Assembly: GCA_030652255.1 (NCBI GenBank)
Contig: JAUSAZ010000097.1
Location: forward strand, 62,001 to 126,000
Reading direction: 5' to 3'
Length of the DNA stretch: 64,000 bases
Source: Myxococcales bacterium
GTDB lineage: Bacteria > Myxococcota_A > Polyangia > Polyangiales > Ga0077539
This document shows, piece by piece, positions 49,224-57,804 of this stretch. The notes under the pieces were generated by a model. The model saw only the letters and a program-made list of their open reading frames with translations, was not told the origin of the DNA and did no database searches. Made by a program: the position numbers and the translations under genes. Position 1 is the stretch's first letter, and the number at the start of each line of letters is the position of its first letter.

Positions 49224-49733
49224 GTGCGCTCGCTCACGGCCGAGGCCCTGCGGGCGGAGGCCTATCAGCCCTTCGGCGACGTGGTCTCCGCCGACCGCGC
49301 GGACGTGGCCGCGAAGCCCGCCAACCAGGGCACCGCCGCGCGGAGGGACTTCCTCGCGGGCGTCGCCTCGCTGCGCCCCGCGGCGACGCTCAACGTGTGC
49401 AGCTTCCGCTGCGCGCCGCGCACGGCGTGGCCCCTGCCCGTGGCGCTGCTGGAGAAGCACCCGCTCTCGACGCAGGTGTTCATCCCCATGAACGCCCGGC
49501 GCTACCTCGTGCTGGTGGCGCTCGGCGACGAGGCGCCCGACCTCGCGACCGCCCGCGCCTTCATCGCCACCGGCACCCAGGGCGTGAGCTACCGCCCGGG
49601 CGTGTGGCACCACCCGATGATCGCCCTCGACGACGCCATCGATTTCACCTGCCTGGTGTGGGAGGACGGCACCGCTGGCGACTGCGTGGTGGCGCCGCTC
49701 GCGGCGGGCGAGCTGAGCGTCGCAGCGCCGTAG
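49224..49733 (+). CDS. allA: Ureidoglycolate lyase
   Basis: 169 aa with a GTG start at 49224, one nt after the uraH stop. AEAYQPFGDVV, TLNVCSFRCAPR, VALLEKHPLSTQVFIPM and YRPGVWHHPMIALDD are the AllA/ureidoglycolate hydrolase blocks. It releases glyoxylate and urea from ureidoglycolate, the last step of the pathway encoded by this operon. No urease, transporter or regulator lies next to it, so the fate of urea cannot be read from the window. Confidence 0.92.
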   Translation: MRSLTAEALRAEAYQPFGDVVSADRADVAAKPANQGTAARRDFLAGVASLRPAATLNVCSFRCAPRTAWPLPVALLEKHPLSTQVFIPMNARRYLVLVALGDEAPDLATARAFIATGTQGVSYRPGVWHHPMIALDDAIDFTCLVWEDGTAGDCVVAPLAAGELSVAAP

Positions 49734-49800
49734 TACGGCGTCGGAGGAGTGCTGAGGGGTCGCGGTGCGCCGCCCACCCACGCTGAGGGAGCCGTCGCCC

Positions 49801-51135
49801 ATGCTGTTCGAAGTCGTCCTCGTGCTGCTGCTGATGGTGCTCAACGGCGTGTTCTCGGCCGCGGAGATCGCCATCCTCTCCGTGCGCAAGACGCGCATCG
49901 CCGAGCTCGTCGAGACCGGCTCCGGCGGCGCGAGGGCGGTGCAGTGGCTGCGCTCGCAGCCCGAGCGCTTCCTCGCCACGGTGCAGATCGGGATCACCGT
50001 GGTCGCCACCACCGCCGCGGCCTTCGGCGGCGACAGCCTCGCGGAGGACTTCGCCCGGTGGCTCAGCGTGCGCGTGCCGGTGCTCGGGGCGCGCACCCAC
50101 GGCATCGCGCTCGTGCTGGTGATCGCGCTGGTGTCGTTCTTGACCATCGTCATCGGCGAGCTGGTGCCCAAGTCGATCGCGCTGCGGAGCGCCGAGCCGG
50201 TGTCCGTCACCCTGGGGCCGCCGCTGCGCGCGATGGCCTCGATCGTCCGGCCGCTGGTGTGGGTGCTGACCCTCGCGTCCAACACGATCCTGCGGGTGTT
50301 CGGTGACAAGACCAGCTTCACCGAGACGCGGCTCTCGCCCGAAGAACTCCAGGAGCTGCTCGAGGAGGCCGGGCGCGTGGGCTCGATCGACCAGGGGACG
50401 AGCGAGATCGCGTCGCGGGCGATCGACTTCCGCGAGCTCACCGTGGCGGACGTGATGGTGGTGCGCGAGGCGATCGTCTCGGTGTCGCAGAGCGCGGACA
50501 CCGAGACCATCGCCCAGCTCCTCACGGGCCGGCGCTTCGCGCGCGTGCCGGTGTTCGACGGCGACCCCGAGAACGTCGTCGGCTACGTCGTGCTGAAGGA
50601 CCTGCTGCTGCCCGCGATACGCGGCGAGCGCTCGCTGCTCGCGCAGGTGCGGGAGGTGACCTTCGTGCCGTCGAGCATGTCGGCCTCGGCGCTGCTGCGG
50701 CAGATGCAGCGGGAGCGGGCGCCGATCGTGATGGTCACCGACGAGAACGGCGGCCTGCGGGGCCTGGTCACCATCGAAGACCTCGTCGAGGAGCTGGTGG
50801 GAGACATCCTGAGCGAGGGAGACCCGCCCCCGGTGGTGCTGGGGCGCGAGGTCGACGGCAGCGCGGTCGTGCCGGGCTCGACGCCGATCCGCGACGCGAA
50901 CCGCGCCCTGGGCCTGGACCTGCCCGAGCCGGACGGGGTGAGCACCATCGCGGGGCTGTGCATCCGGGCGGCGGGGCACCTCCCGCACGGGGGCGAGCGG
51001 ATCGTCCTCGCGGACGGCCACGTCTTCGATGTGCTCGACGCCACGCCCCGGCACGTGCGCTCGGTGAGGGTGATACCCCCGCGCTCAGCGCCGGGCGTGG
51101 TGGAGAGCGGCGACGAGGAGTCCTCCGGTCGCTGA
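49801..51135 (+). CDS. CNNM/CorC-type membrane protein with CBS domains (hemolysin-like)
   Basis: 444 aa from ATG 49801; a GTG at 49765 is an alternative. DUF21/CNNM membrane domain with four helices (LLLMVLNGVFSAAEIAILSV, LATVQIGITVVATTAAAFG, FLTIVIGELVPKSIAL), then two CBS motifs (VTVADVMVVRE-like and ENVVGYVVLKDLLLPAI, APIVMVTDENGGLRGLVTIEDLVEELVG) and a CorC_HlyC C-terminal domain (VPGSTPIRDANRALGLDL). The family is involved in Mg2+/Co2+ transport or resistance; the old name hemolysin is misleading. Confidence 0.92.
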   Translation: MLFEVVLVLLLMVLNGVFSAAEIAILSVRKTRIAELVETGSGGARAVQWLRSQPERFLATVQIGITVVATTAAAFGGDSLAEDFARWLSVRVPVLGARTHGIALVLVIALVSFLTIVIGELVPKSIALRSAEPVSVTLGPPLRAMASIVRPLVWVLTLASNTILRVFGDKTSFTETRLSPEELQELLEEAGRVGSIDQGTSEIASRAIDFRELTVADVMVVREAIVSVSQSADTETIAQLLTGRRFARVPVFDGDPENVVGYVVLKDLLLPAIRGERSLLAQVREVTFVPSSMSASALLRQMQRERAPIVMVTDENGGLRGLVTIEDLVEELVGDILSEGDPPPVVLGREVDGSAVVPGSTPIRDANRALGLDLPEPDGVSTIAGLCIRAAGHLPHGGERIVLADGHVFDVLDATPRHVRSVRVIPPRSAPGVVESGDEESSGR

Positions 51136-51163
51136 TACCAACACGGACACCTGGTTGGTATCA
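51133..51163. terminator. 10-bp perfect inverted repeat at end of CNNM gene
   Basis: Arms TGATACCAAC (51133-51142) and GTTGGTATCA (51154-51163) with an 11-nt loop; the first arm overlaps the gene's TGA stop. The AT-rich arms stand out in this GC-rich DNA. No T tract follows, so an intrinsic terminator is possible but a protein-binding operator is equally plausible. It also lies just after the end of the minus-strand HypB-like ORF (51186). Confidence 0.45.
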
Positions 51164-51185
51164 CAGCCATGAAGACCGCGAATTC

Positions 51186-51743
51186 CTACAGCGCGAGGGG
51201 GTGCGGGAGGCCGTGGTCGGGGAGCTCGAACTCGCGCTTGAGCTGGGCCTTGGCGCCCCGGAGCGCTTCGAGGTCGGCAGCGAGGTCATCCACGTTGGCG
51301 GCCTGGCCGAGATCGTAGATCGCCGGGCACACGAGGTTCCCAACGTTCTCGATGAAGAAGACGTCGCACCCATCCACGGCCGCGCCCAGCGGACCGTCAT
51401 GGAGCGCGTGGTGCACCATCGCGGCGTCGAGGTGACAGGCCGAGCCGGTGGTGATCGGCGCCGAGGCGACACCGGCGCGCGCGAGCCGCTCGGTGTCGAG
51501 CGAGTTCGCGAGGTCGCCGCTGACGGCCGCCAGCCGGAGTCGGCCGCCGAGAGCGCTCGCGGTGGCCTCGAGGAGCGCCGTCTTGCCCGATCCGGGCGAG
51601 CCCATGATGTTCAGGGCGAGGACGCCGGCCGCGACGAAGTGCTCGCGCAGGTGGTGCGCCTCGCGCTCGTCGTCCGAGAGGAGCGACGCGTGGAAGTCGA
51701 TCGAGACCCTGTGAGGATCGCCACAACCGCAGACTTCACACAT
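51186..51743 (-). pseudogene. hypB: HypB-like ORF lacking its C-terminal GTPase half
   Basis: 185 aa. The N-terminus MCEVCGCGDPH is the nickel/zinc-binding motif of this HypB subgroup. The GTPase begins properly: NIMGSPGSGKTALLEAT (Walker A), SGDLANSLDTERL, TGSACHLDAAMVHHALHD and FFIENVGNLVCPAIYDLGQAANV. Normal HypB (about 220-290 aa) then continues with a beta strand, a KPLKYP segment and an NKxDL motif for guanine. Here the sequence goes straight to a helix DDLAADLEALRGAKAQLKRE and stops at TAG. The missing NKxD makes GTPase function doubtful. Together with two shortened neighbours this looks like decay of a [NiFe]-hydrogenase maturation locus. It may still be an expressed ORF. Confidence 0.7.
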
Positions 51744-51918
51744 CGAAGACCTCCAGCTCCAGGCGATCCAGGATGAGGGCTCCCCCCGCGGAGAGCCTCA
51801 CCTCGCCGTCGCATGAGGCGCAGCGGAGCGGGGCCCCCCGGGTCACGGCCTCGCCACACGACGCGCAGCTCCAGGCGGCCTGATCGAAGAGCGCGTGGAC
51901 CAGCGAGACTTCGTGCAC
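51736..51918 (-). pseudogene. hypA: Shortened HypA-like zinc-finger ORF
   Basis: 60 aa from GTG 51918, versus about 113 for HypA. It begins MHEVSLVHALFDQA, whose Met-His-Glu is the nickel-binding start of HypA, and then jumps to AWSCASCGEAVTRGAPLRCA, SCDGEVRLSAGGALILDRLE, LEVFDV, the zinc-binding domain and final strand. About 50 residues of the central alpha/beta domain are absent, yet the frame is kept. It overlaps the HypB-like ORF by eight nt and lies 16 nt after the HoxF-like remnant, the usual hyp operon packing. Confidence 0.7.
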
Positions 51919-51934
51919 GACCCCCCGCCCCGTC

Positions 51935-52312
51935 CTAGCAGATCCTCGGCAGCGGATCGCCGTCGCGCTCGAAGAGGCGGCGCGTGCCGAAGCCGGTGTC
52001 GAGCCGAAACGAGCGGAGCATGTGCTCGCGGAGCTCGCGGCTGCCTGCCAGCTCGTCGGTGACGTTGTCGCTGAAGAGCACGCGAAACCTCCCGCGCGGC
52101 TCTGCGGCGAAGAACGAATAGAACCCGACCACGCCCTCGACATGGCCGCGTGGCACCCCGAGCGCGCGGGCCAGCCCGGTGATGACCGGAGGCGAGACGT
52201 GGCCCTCGGCGGCCATCACGTCGCGGAGGATCTGCACGAGGCGCGACGCGTCCCCACGGTGCCGCGCGACGAGCGCGCGCAGATCAAGAGGCACGGGAGC
52301 GTCCGCGTTCAT
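51935..52312 (-). pseudogene. HoxF/NuoE N-terminal remnant
   Basis: 125 aa from ATG 52312. RHRGDASRLVQILRDVMAAE, GHVSPPVITGLARALGVPRG and FYSFFAAEPRGRFRVLFSDN match the N-terminal NuoE-like thioredoxin fold of HoxF, the diaphorase subunit of NAD-reducing [NiFe]-hydrogenases. In HoxF/HoxE a TSCTGxCDQ-type [2Fe-2S] segment and then a flavoprotein follow. Here the homology ends near residue 107, and the remaining tail (FGTRRLFERDGDPLPRIC) is unrelated to my eye. It stops at TAG, and the only Cys is the last residue. This suggests a large deletion fusing the hoxF start to sequence just upstream of hypA. Confidence 0.65.
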
Positions 52313-52500
52313 CGCCGCCCGCGAAGCACCCGAGCGCACGATAGTCGCGAGGAGTGGACGTTTCAGCACGTCGGCGAGCCTCTCCCGCAGACAGGCCGGC
52401 GCCCTGCATCCCCGGGATCTCGCAGTCGGTGAGGGCACCCTAAGGGGCAGCCCAGGAAGGGCGCGACCCTTGGTACCCTCCGCGGGCCTCGCAGGGGGCG

Positions 52501-52521
52501 GCGACGCCGACGGGGCGTCGC
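52501..52521 (+). promoter_or_regulatory. GC-rich hairpin just upstream of the P-type ATPase ribosome-binding site
   Basis: Eight-bp arms GCGACGCC (52501-52508) and GGCGTCGC (52514-52521) with a five-base loop. It ends five nt before the GGAG at 52527-52530, and ATG is at 52538. Its position in the 5' leader could affect translation or transcript ending. Such stems also arise by chance in DNA of this composition. Confidence 0.35.
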
Positions 52522-52537
52522 AGAACGGAGACGCCCG

Positions 52538-55369
52538 ATGGCCTCGCAGATGAGTTCGACGCCGCCCACGCCCCCGAAGCCGGACCGCAGCCTCTCCGAG
52601 CCGGGCGCGGACGCCCCCCCGTGGCACGCCCTCACCGTCGACGAGGCGCTGTCGCAGCGCGGCGCCACGCCCGAGGGGCTCACCACCGACGAAGCGCGCC
52701 GACGGCTCGAGTCGTCCGGCCCCAACGAGATGCCCCGGGCGAGGGGCGACGGCCCGCTGCGGCTCCTGTGGCGGCAGATCAACAGCCCGATGATCTGGGT
52801 GCTGATCGCGAGCGGGGGCGTCGCGATCGTGGTCGATCCGGTCGAGGGGCTGAAGAACGGCCTGGTCATCCTGGGCGTGGTGACCCTCAACACCCTCATC
52901 GGATTCGTGCAGGAGTACCGCGCGGGGAAGGCCATCGAGGCCCTGAGCCGGATGGTGCCGGAGAACGTCACCGCGCTGCGCGACGGGAGGAAGGTCGACA
53001 TGCCCGCCGCGGGGCTCGTGCCCGGCGACATCGTGCTGCTGGCCAGCGGCGACAAGGTGCCCGCGGACGTGCGGCTGCTCACCGCGCGCTCGCTGCGGGT
53101 CGAGGAGGCGGCGCTCACCGGCGAGTCGGTGCCGGCGGAGAAGTCCACGGCCCCGGTCGAGGCCGGCGCCCCCCTCGGGGACCGCACGAACATGGCCTTC
53201 GGGGGGACCCTCGTGACCCAGGGGGCGGCCACTGCCCTGGTGGTCGCCACGGGGGGCCGCACCGAGCTCGGGCGCATCAGCAAGCTGCTCGACGAGGCGA
53301 CGGACATCGAGACGCCGCTCACCCGCGCGCTCGGGGTGATCGGGCGGTACATCACCGTCGCGATCGTGGCGGTCGCCGTGCTCATGCTGGCGGTGGGCGC
53401 GGCGCGCGAGGTCGCGAGCGCCGGCGTCGGGGTGGGCGAGGCCCTGCGGGCGCAGGTGATCTTCGCCATCGCGCTGGCCGTCGGCGCGATCCCCGAGGGC
53501 CTGCCGGCCATCGTCACGATCGCCCTCGCGATCGGTGTGCAGCGCATGGCCGCGCGCCGCGCGGTGATCCGGAAGCTCCCCGCGGTGGAGACCCTCGGCT
53601 CGACCACCATCATCTGCTCGGACAAGACCGGGACGCTCACCCGCAACGAGATGACCGTGCAGGCCCTCTGGACCCCCGCGGGGGGCGGGGTCACGGTCAC
53701 GGGCGTCGGCTACGACCCGAAGGGGGAGTTCAGGTCTCCCGGCGGCGACGCGCTCGCGGGGGTGGAGGGCCGCGCGCGCGACCTCCTGGTGGCCGGCGCT
53801 CTCTGCAACGACGCAACGCTCCGGCGCACGCCCGCAGGGGCGTGGGAGATCACCGGCGACCCGACCGAGGCCGCGCTCCTCGCCGCGGCGGAGAAGGCGG
53901 GACTCGGGGTCGAGGCCCTGCGGAGGGGCCACCCCCGGGTCGACGCCATCCCCTTCGAGAGCGAGAACCAGTTCATGGCCACCCTGAACGACCTCGACGG
54001 GGGGCGTTGGGTGCTGCTCAAGGGCGCCCCCGAGGCGGTGCTGCGGCGCTGCGCCGACGTCGACGCGGGGGCCGTGCTGCACGAGGTCGAGCGCCTCGCC
54101 GGCGAGGGCATGCGCGTGCTGGCGTTCGCGCGCAAGGCGGCGGAGGGCGTAGGGGACGACCTCACGCACGCCCACGCGGAGGGGGGCTTCGAACTCCTGG
54201 GCCTCCAGGGGATGATCGACCCGCCGAGGTCCGAGGCCATCGAGGCGATCCGGGTGTGCCACGCCGCGGGGATCACCGTGAAGATGATCACGGGCGACCA
54301 CCGCGCCACCGCGGCGGCCATCGGGCGCCAGCTCGGGCTCCTCACCGAGAGGGGCGCCCTCACCGGCGCGCAGCTCGCGGAGATGGACGACGCGCAGCTC
54401 CAGGAGGCCGCCCTGGGCACCAACGTGTTCGCGCGCGTCGCGCCGGAGCACAAGCTCAAGCTGGTGCGCGCGCTCCAGGCGAGGGGCCACGTGGTGGCCA
54501 TGACGGGCGACGGCGTGAACGACGCCCCCGCGCTCAAGCAGAGCGACGTCGGGGTCGCGATGGGCATCACCGGCACCGCGGTCAGCAAGGAGTCCGCGGA
54601 CGTGGTGCTCACCGACGACAACTTCGCGTCCATCGCCGCGGCGGTCGAGGAGGGCAGGCGCGTCTACGACAACCTCATCAAGAGCCTCGCGTTCGTGCTG
54701 CCCACGAACCTCGGGCTTGCGATGATCCTCATGGCGGCGGTGGCGTTCTTCCCCTTCGGCGACGTGACCCGGATGGTCGACGGCGTGGCGGTGACGGGTA
54801 AGGAGCTGCTGCTCCCGATCCTCCCGACGCAGCTGCTGTGGATCAACCTCGTCGCCACCGTCGCCCTCGCGCTGCCGCTCGCGTTCGAGAGCAAGGAGCC
54901 CGACGTGATGCGCCGCAAGCCGCGCAGCCCCGACGAGCCGGTGCTCGGCGCCTTCCTCCTGAAGCGCACCGCCGTGGCCGCGCTCCTCATGACCGCGAGC
55001 GCGGTAGGGCTGTTCCTCTACGAGTACCTGGGCGAGCTGGGGCGCGGCGTCACGGCGCAGGTGGCGCTGGCCGAGGCGCAGTCGATGGCCGTCACGTCCG
55101 TGATCAGCTTCCAGATCTTCTACCTGCTCCACTGCCGCAGCCTGAAGGGCTCGCTCCTGGCCATCGGCATCTTCAGCAACTGGACCGTGTTCGCGGGCAT
55201 CGGGGGCGTGCTGCTCCTCCAGGCGGCGTTCCTCTACGCCCCCATCATGCACCGGGTCTTCGGCAGCGCGCCGCTCACGCCGGTCGACCTGCTCGAGAGC
55301 GTCGCGGCCGCCACGATCATCCTGCCGGTCATCAGCATCGAGAAGTGGCACCGCAACCGCGCGCGCTGA
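52538..55369 (+). CDS. P2-type cation-transporting ATPase
   Basis: 943 aa. N-terminal cation-ATPase domain with [30 protein letters not shown] (actuator), the transport helix motif [20 protein letters not shown], phospho-acceptor Asp362 in [26 protein letters not shown] in the nucleotide-binding domain and [20 protein letters not shown]. About ten membrane helices. This is the P-type II layout of SERCA/PMCA and Na+/K+-type pumps (PEGL with downstream acidic helix residues), probably a Ca2+ exporter, though Mg2+ or Na+ cannot be excluded. The start has a GGAG seven nt upstream. Confidence 0.9.
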   Translation: MASQMSSTPPTPPKPDRSLSEPGADAPPWHALTVDEALSQRGATPEGLTTDEARRRLESSGPNEMPRARGDGPLRLLWRQINSPMIWVLIASGGVAIVVDPVEGLKNGLVILGVVTLNTLIGFVQEYRAGKAIEALSRMVPENVTALRDGRKVDMPAAGLVPGDIVLLASGDKVPADVRLLTARSLRVEEAALTGESVPAEKSTAPVEAGAPLGDRTNMAFGGTLVTQGAATALVVATGGRTELGRISKLLDEATDIETPLTRALGVIGRYITVAIVAVAVLMLAVGAAREVASAGVGVGEALRAQVIFAIALAVGAIPEGLPAIVTIALAIGVQRMAARRAVIRKLPAVETLGSTTIICSDKTGTLTRNEMTVQALWTPAGGGVTVTGVGYDPKGEFRSPGGDALAGVEGRARDLLVAGALCNDATLRRTPAGAWEITGDPTEAALLAAAEKAGLGVEALRRGHPRVDAIPFESENQFMATLNDLDGGRWVLLKGAPEAVLRRCADVDAGAVLHEVERLAGEGMRVLAFARKAAEGVGDDLTHAHAEGGFELLGLQGMIDPPRSEAIEAIRVCHAAGITVKMITGDHRATAAAIGRQLGLLTERGALTGAQLAEMDDAQLQEAALGTNVFARVAPEHKLKLVRALQARGHVVAMTGDGVNDAPALKQSDVGVAMGITGTAVSKESADVVLTDDNFASIAAAVEEGRRVYDNLIKSLAFVLPTNLGLAMILMAAVAFFPFGDVTRMVDGVAVTGKELLLPILPTQLLWINLVATVALALPLAFESKEPDVMRRKPRSPDEPVLGAFLLKRTAVAALLMTASAVGLFLYEYLGELGRGVTAQVALAEAQSMAVTSVISFQIFYLLHCRSLKGSLLAIGIFSNWTVFAGIGGVLLLQAAFLYAPIMHRVFGSAPLTPVDLLESVAAATIILPVISIEKWHRNRAR

Positions 55370-55564
55370 AGCGGTGCTACGCGCGGCGCGGCAGCGTGTC
55401 GTCGACGCGCGGCGAGCCCGAGGCGGGCGACCACGTTGATGACGAGCTGCACGTTGACGAGGGCCGACGGCAGCTCAAGGCGGGCGGTGGCCCGGTGGGT
55501 GGGGCACACAACCTCCGGGATGGGATTCGTCCAGCGAGTCGGGGGAAGGCGTCGGACAAGGGGA

Positions 55565-55570
55565 TACAAT
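55565..55570 (+). promoter_or_regulatory. Possible -10 box TACAAT just before kinase start
   Basis: TACAAT differs from TATAAT at one position and lies six nt before ATG 55577. No clear -35 box at the expected distance. It predicts a leaderless mRNA starting at or within a few nt of the start codon. Confidence 0.3.
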
Positions 55571-55576
55571 TCGGTG

Positions 55577-57577
55577 ATGGACCAACGTGAGGTCGATGCT
55601 CTCCAGGCGGAGTACGCGCTCATCCGACGCGTGGTCGATCACATCCCCTCGATGCTCGCGTTCTGGGACTCCTCTCAGCGGTGCCGCTTCGCCAATCGAG
55701 CGTACGAGCGCTGGTTCGGGGTCACGCCCGAGTCGCTGATCGGCACGCACATCAGCGACCTCCTCGGGCCGCTCTACGCCCTCAACCGGCCGCACATCGA
55801 GGCCGCGCTGCGGGGCGAAGCCCAGGACTTCGAGCGCGAGATCCCCAACCCGGCCGGGGGCCCGCCGAGGCTCAGCCAGGCGAGCTACATCCCCGACGTG
55901 GTCGACGGCGTCGTGCGGGGCTTCTGCGTCCTGGTGACGGACATCTCGGCGCTCAAGCGTGCAAAGCAGTCGCTCCGGGACTCCGAGCAGACGGTCGCCG
56001 GGATCATCGCCATCGCGGCGGACGCCATCATCACCGTCGACGCGAGCCAGCGGATCGTCCTCTTCAACGACAGCGCCGAGAAGGTCTTCGGCTACACGAA
56101 GGCCGAGGCCCTGGGCGCGCCGCTCGGGATGCTGCTGCCCGCCCGGCTTCGCGATCAGCATGGGATGCTGGTCGACGCCTTCGCCGCCCGGGAGCAGGGC
56201 ACCATCCCGATGGGCGTGCGGAGCCAGTCGATCCTCGGGCTGCGGAAGAGCGGCGAGGAGTTCCCGGTGGAGGCATCGATCTCGAGGATCGAGGTCGAGG
56301 GCCGGGCGCTGCTCACGGTGGCGCTCCGGGACATCACGGACCGAAGACGCATGGAGATGGAGCAGGAGACCCTCGCCGATGCGGGGGTGTTGCTCGCCTC
56401 GTCACTGGACTACGCCGTGACGCTCAAGAGCGTCGCCCGGCTGGTCGTGCGCCACGCGGCAGATCTGTGCATCGTCGACATGGTCGAGGCCGACGACCGG
56501 GTGCTTCGGCTGACGGTGGCGCACGCCGACCCGGCGATGGCCCAGGTCTGCGAGAGGCTGGCGGCCCTGTCGCTCGATCGGGACCATACGCTCGCCGGGG
56601 TGGTGTTCGACACGAAGCAGGTGCAGCTGATTCCCGAGATGGGCCCCGAGCTCTGGGCGGCGCGGGCTGCCAACGAGGAGCACCTGCGGCTGCTCGAAGC
56701 GCTCGACCCGCGCTCGGCCATCGTGGCGCCGCTCCTGTCTCACGGTGAGGTGCTCGGGGCCATCGTCTTCTTGTCGCGGCGCCCGGGTCGCTACAGCAAC
56801 GGCGACCTGCCCTTCGCGACCGAGATCGCCCGCCGGGCGACGAGCGCCATCGAGAACGCCCGGCTCTACGAGGCGGCGCAGCGGGCGACGAGGGCGCGCG
56901 ACGACGTGCTGGGCATCGTCGCCCACGACGTGAGGACCCCGCTGAACACCATCAGCCTCGCGGCGAGGGTGCTGGAGCGCCAGATGGGGAAGGAGGGTTT
57001 GGCGGAGAGCCTGAAGAGCGTCCAGACGATCCTGCGCTCGGTCTCGCGCGCGAACCGGCTCATCCACGACCTCCTCGACGTGGCGCGCATGGAGGGTGGC
57101 GCGCTGACGGTCGAGAAGCGCAAGACCCCCGCGAGGAAGCTCATGGTCGATGCCCTGGAGGCGGAGGCGCTGCGCGCGGCCGACGCGTCGATCGCGCTGC
57201 GGCTCGACGCCGCCGAGGTCCTGCCCGACCTCCTCGCCGACCGTGATCGACTGCTCCAGGTGCTGGAGAACCTCGTGGGCAACGCGATTCGCTTCACGCC
57301 GCCGGACGGGACCATCACGCTGGGCGCGACGTCGCTCCCGGGTGAGGTGTTGTTCCGGGTCGCGGACACGGGCGCCGGGATACCCCCCGAGAACCTGGAG
57401 CGCGTCTTCGATCGCTTCTGGCAGGCGAAGCGGGACGAGCGCCAGGGCGCCGGCCTCGGGCTGCCGATCTGCAAGGGCATCGTCGAGGCCCATGGGGGTC
57501 GCATCTGGGTCGAGAGCGCGCCGGGGGCAGGGACGACCTTCTATTTCACCATCCCGACCTCGCCGACCGGGCCGTAG
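55577..57577 (+). CDS. PAS-PAS-GAF sensor histidine kinase
   Basis: 666 aa from ATG 55577; an upstream frame from 55436 lacks coding bias. PAS 1 (about 15-135; HIPSMLAFWDSSQRCRFANR), PAS 2 (about 137-260; AADAIITVDASQRIVLFNDS), GAF (265-435), then HisKA with His450 in VLGIVAHDVRTPLNTI and HATPase with ENLVGNAIRFTPPDG, DTGAGIPPENLERVF and GAGLGLPICKGIVEAHGG. There is no membrane helix or receiver domain, so it is a soluble kinase. It ends 29 nt before the tRNA-Sec gene, which lies on the opposite strand. Confidence 0.92.
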   Translation: MDQREVDALQAEYALIRRVVDHIPSMLAFWDSSQRCRFANRAYERWFGVTPESLIGTHISDLLGPLYALNRPHIEAALRGEAQDFEREIPNPAGGPPRLSQASYIPDVVDGVVRGFCVLVTDISALKRAKQSLRDSEQTVAGIIAIAADAIITVDASQRIVLFNDSAEKVFGYTKAEALGAPLGMLLPARLRDQHGMLVDAFAAREQGTIPMGVRSQSILGLRKSGEEFPVEASISRIEVEGRALLTVALRDITDRRRMEMEQETLADAGVLLASSLDYAVTLKSVARLVVRHAADLCIVDMVEADDRVLRLTVAHADPAMAQVCERLAALSLDRDHTLAGVVFDTKQVQLIPEMGPELWAARAANEEHLRLLEALDPRSAIVAPLLSHGEVLGAIVFLSRRPGRYSNGDLPFATEIARRATSAIENARLYEAAQRATRARDDVLGIVAHDVRTPLNTISLAARVLERQMGKEGLAESLKSVQTILRSVSRANRLIHDLLDVARMEGGALTVEKRKTPARKLMVDALEAEALRAADASIALRLDAAEVLPDLLADRDRLLQVLENLVGNAIRFTPPDGTITLGATSLPGEVLFRVADTGAGIPPENLERVFDRFWQAKRDERQGAGLGLPICKGIVEAHGGRIWVESAPGAGTTFYFTIPTSPTGP

Positions 57578-57606
57578 GCTACGGTCGCGACCCCGCGCGG
57601 CTGCTC

Positions 57607-57707
57607 TGGCGGAAGCACAGAGGAATCGAACCTCCCGCGCGGTGCGGAAGGCACCGTCGCCACCAGTTTTGAAGACTGGGCCCGTCACCAGACCAGGTCG
57701 TGCTTCC
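57607..57707 (-). tRNA. selC: tRNA-Sec (anticodon UCA)
   Basis: The minus strand folds as a selenocysteine tRNA. It has an eight-bp acceptor stem (GGAAGCAC with GTGCTTCC), a five-bp anticodon stem (CCAGT/ACTGG) with loop CTTCAAA carrying anticodon TCA (57672-57670), a long variable arm with a six-bp stem (CGGTGC/GCACCG), a T arm with TTCGATT, discriminator G and an encoded CCA end (57609-57607). The 101-nt length and unusual acceptor fit bacterial SelC. The genome therefore very likely decodes some UGA codons as selenocysteine. No selA, selB or selD lies in the window. Confidence 0.93.
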
Positions 57708-57804
57708 GCCCGGGAGGCTACGTCACCCGATCCGCGCGACACCAGCGCCGATCGGGTGGTCAGTGCCGTGACCGTTGCGCCAATCTCCGCCGTGGGCCAC
57801 GACC

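Noticed and set aside
51186-52312. In-frame selenocysteine readthrough as explanation for the short hydrogenase-related ORFs
   Set aside because: The HoxF-like and HypB-like ORFs end at TAG, not TGA, and the missing parts are internal in HypA.
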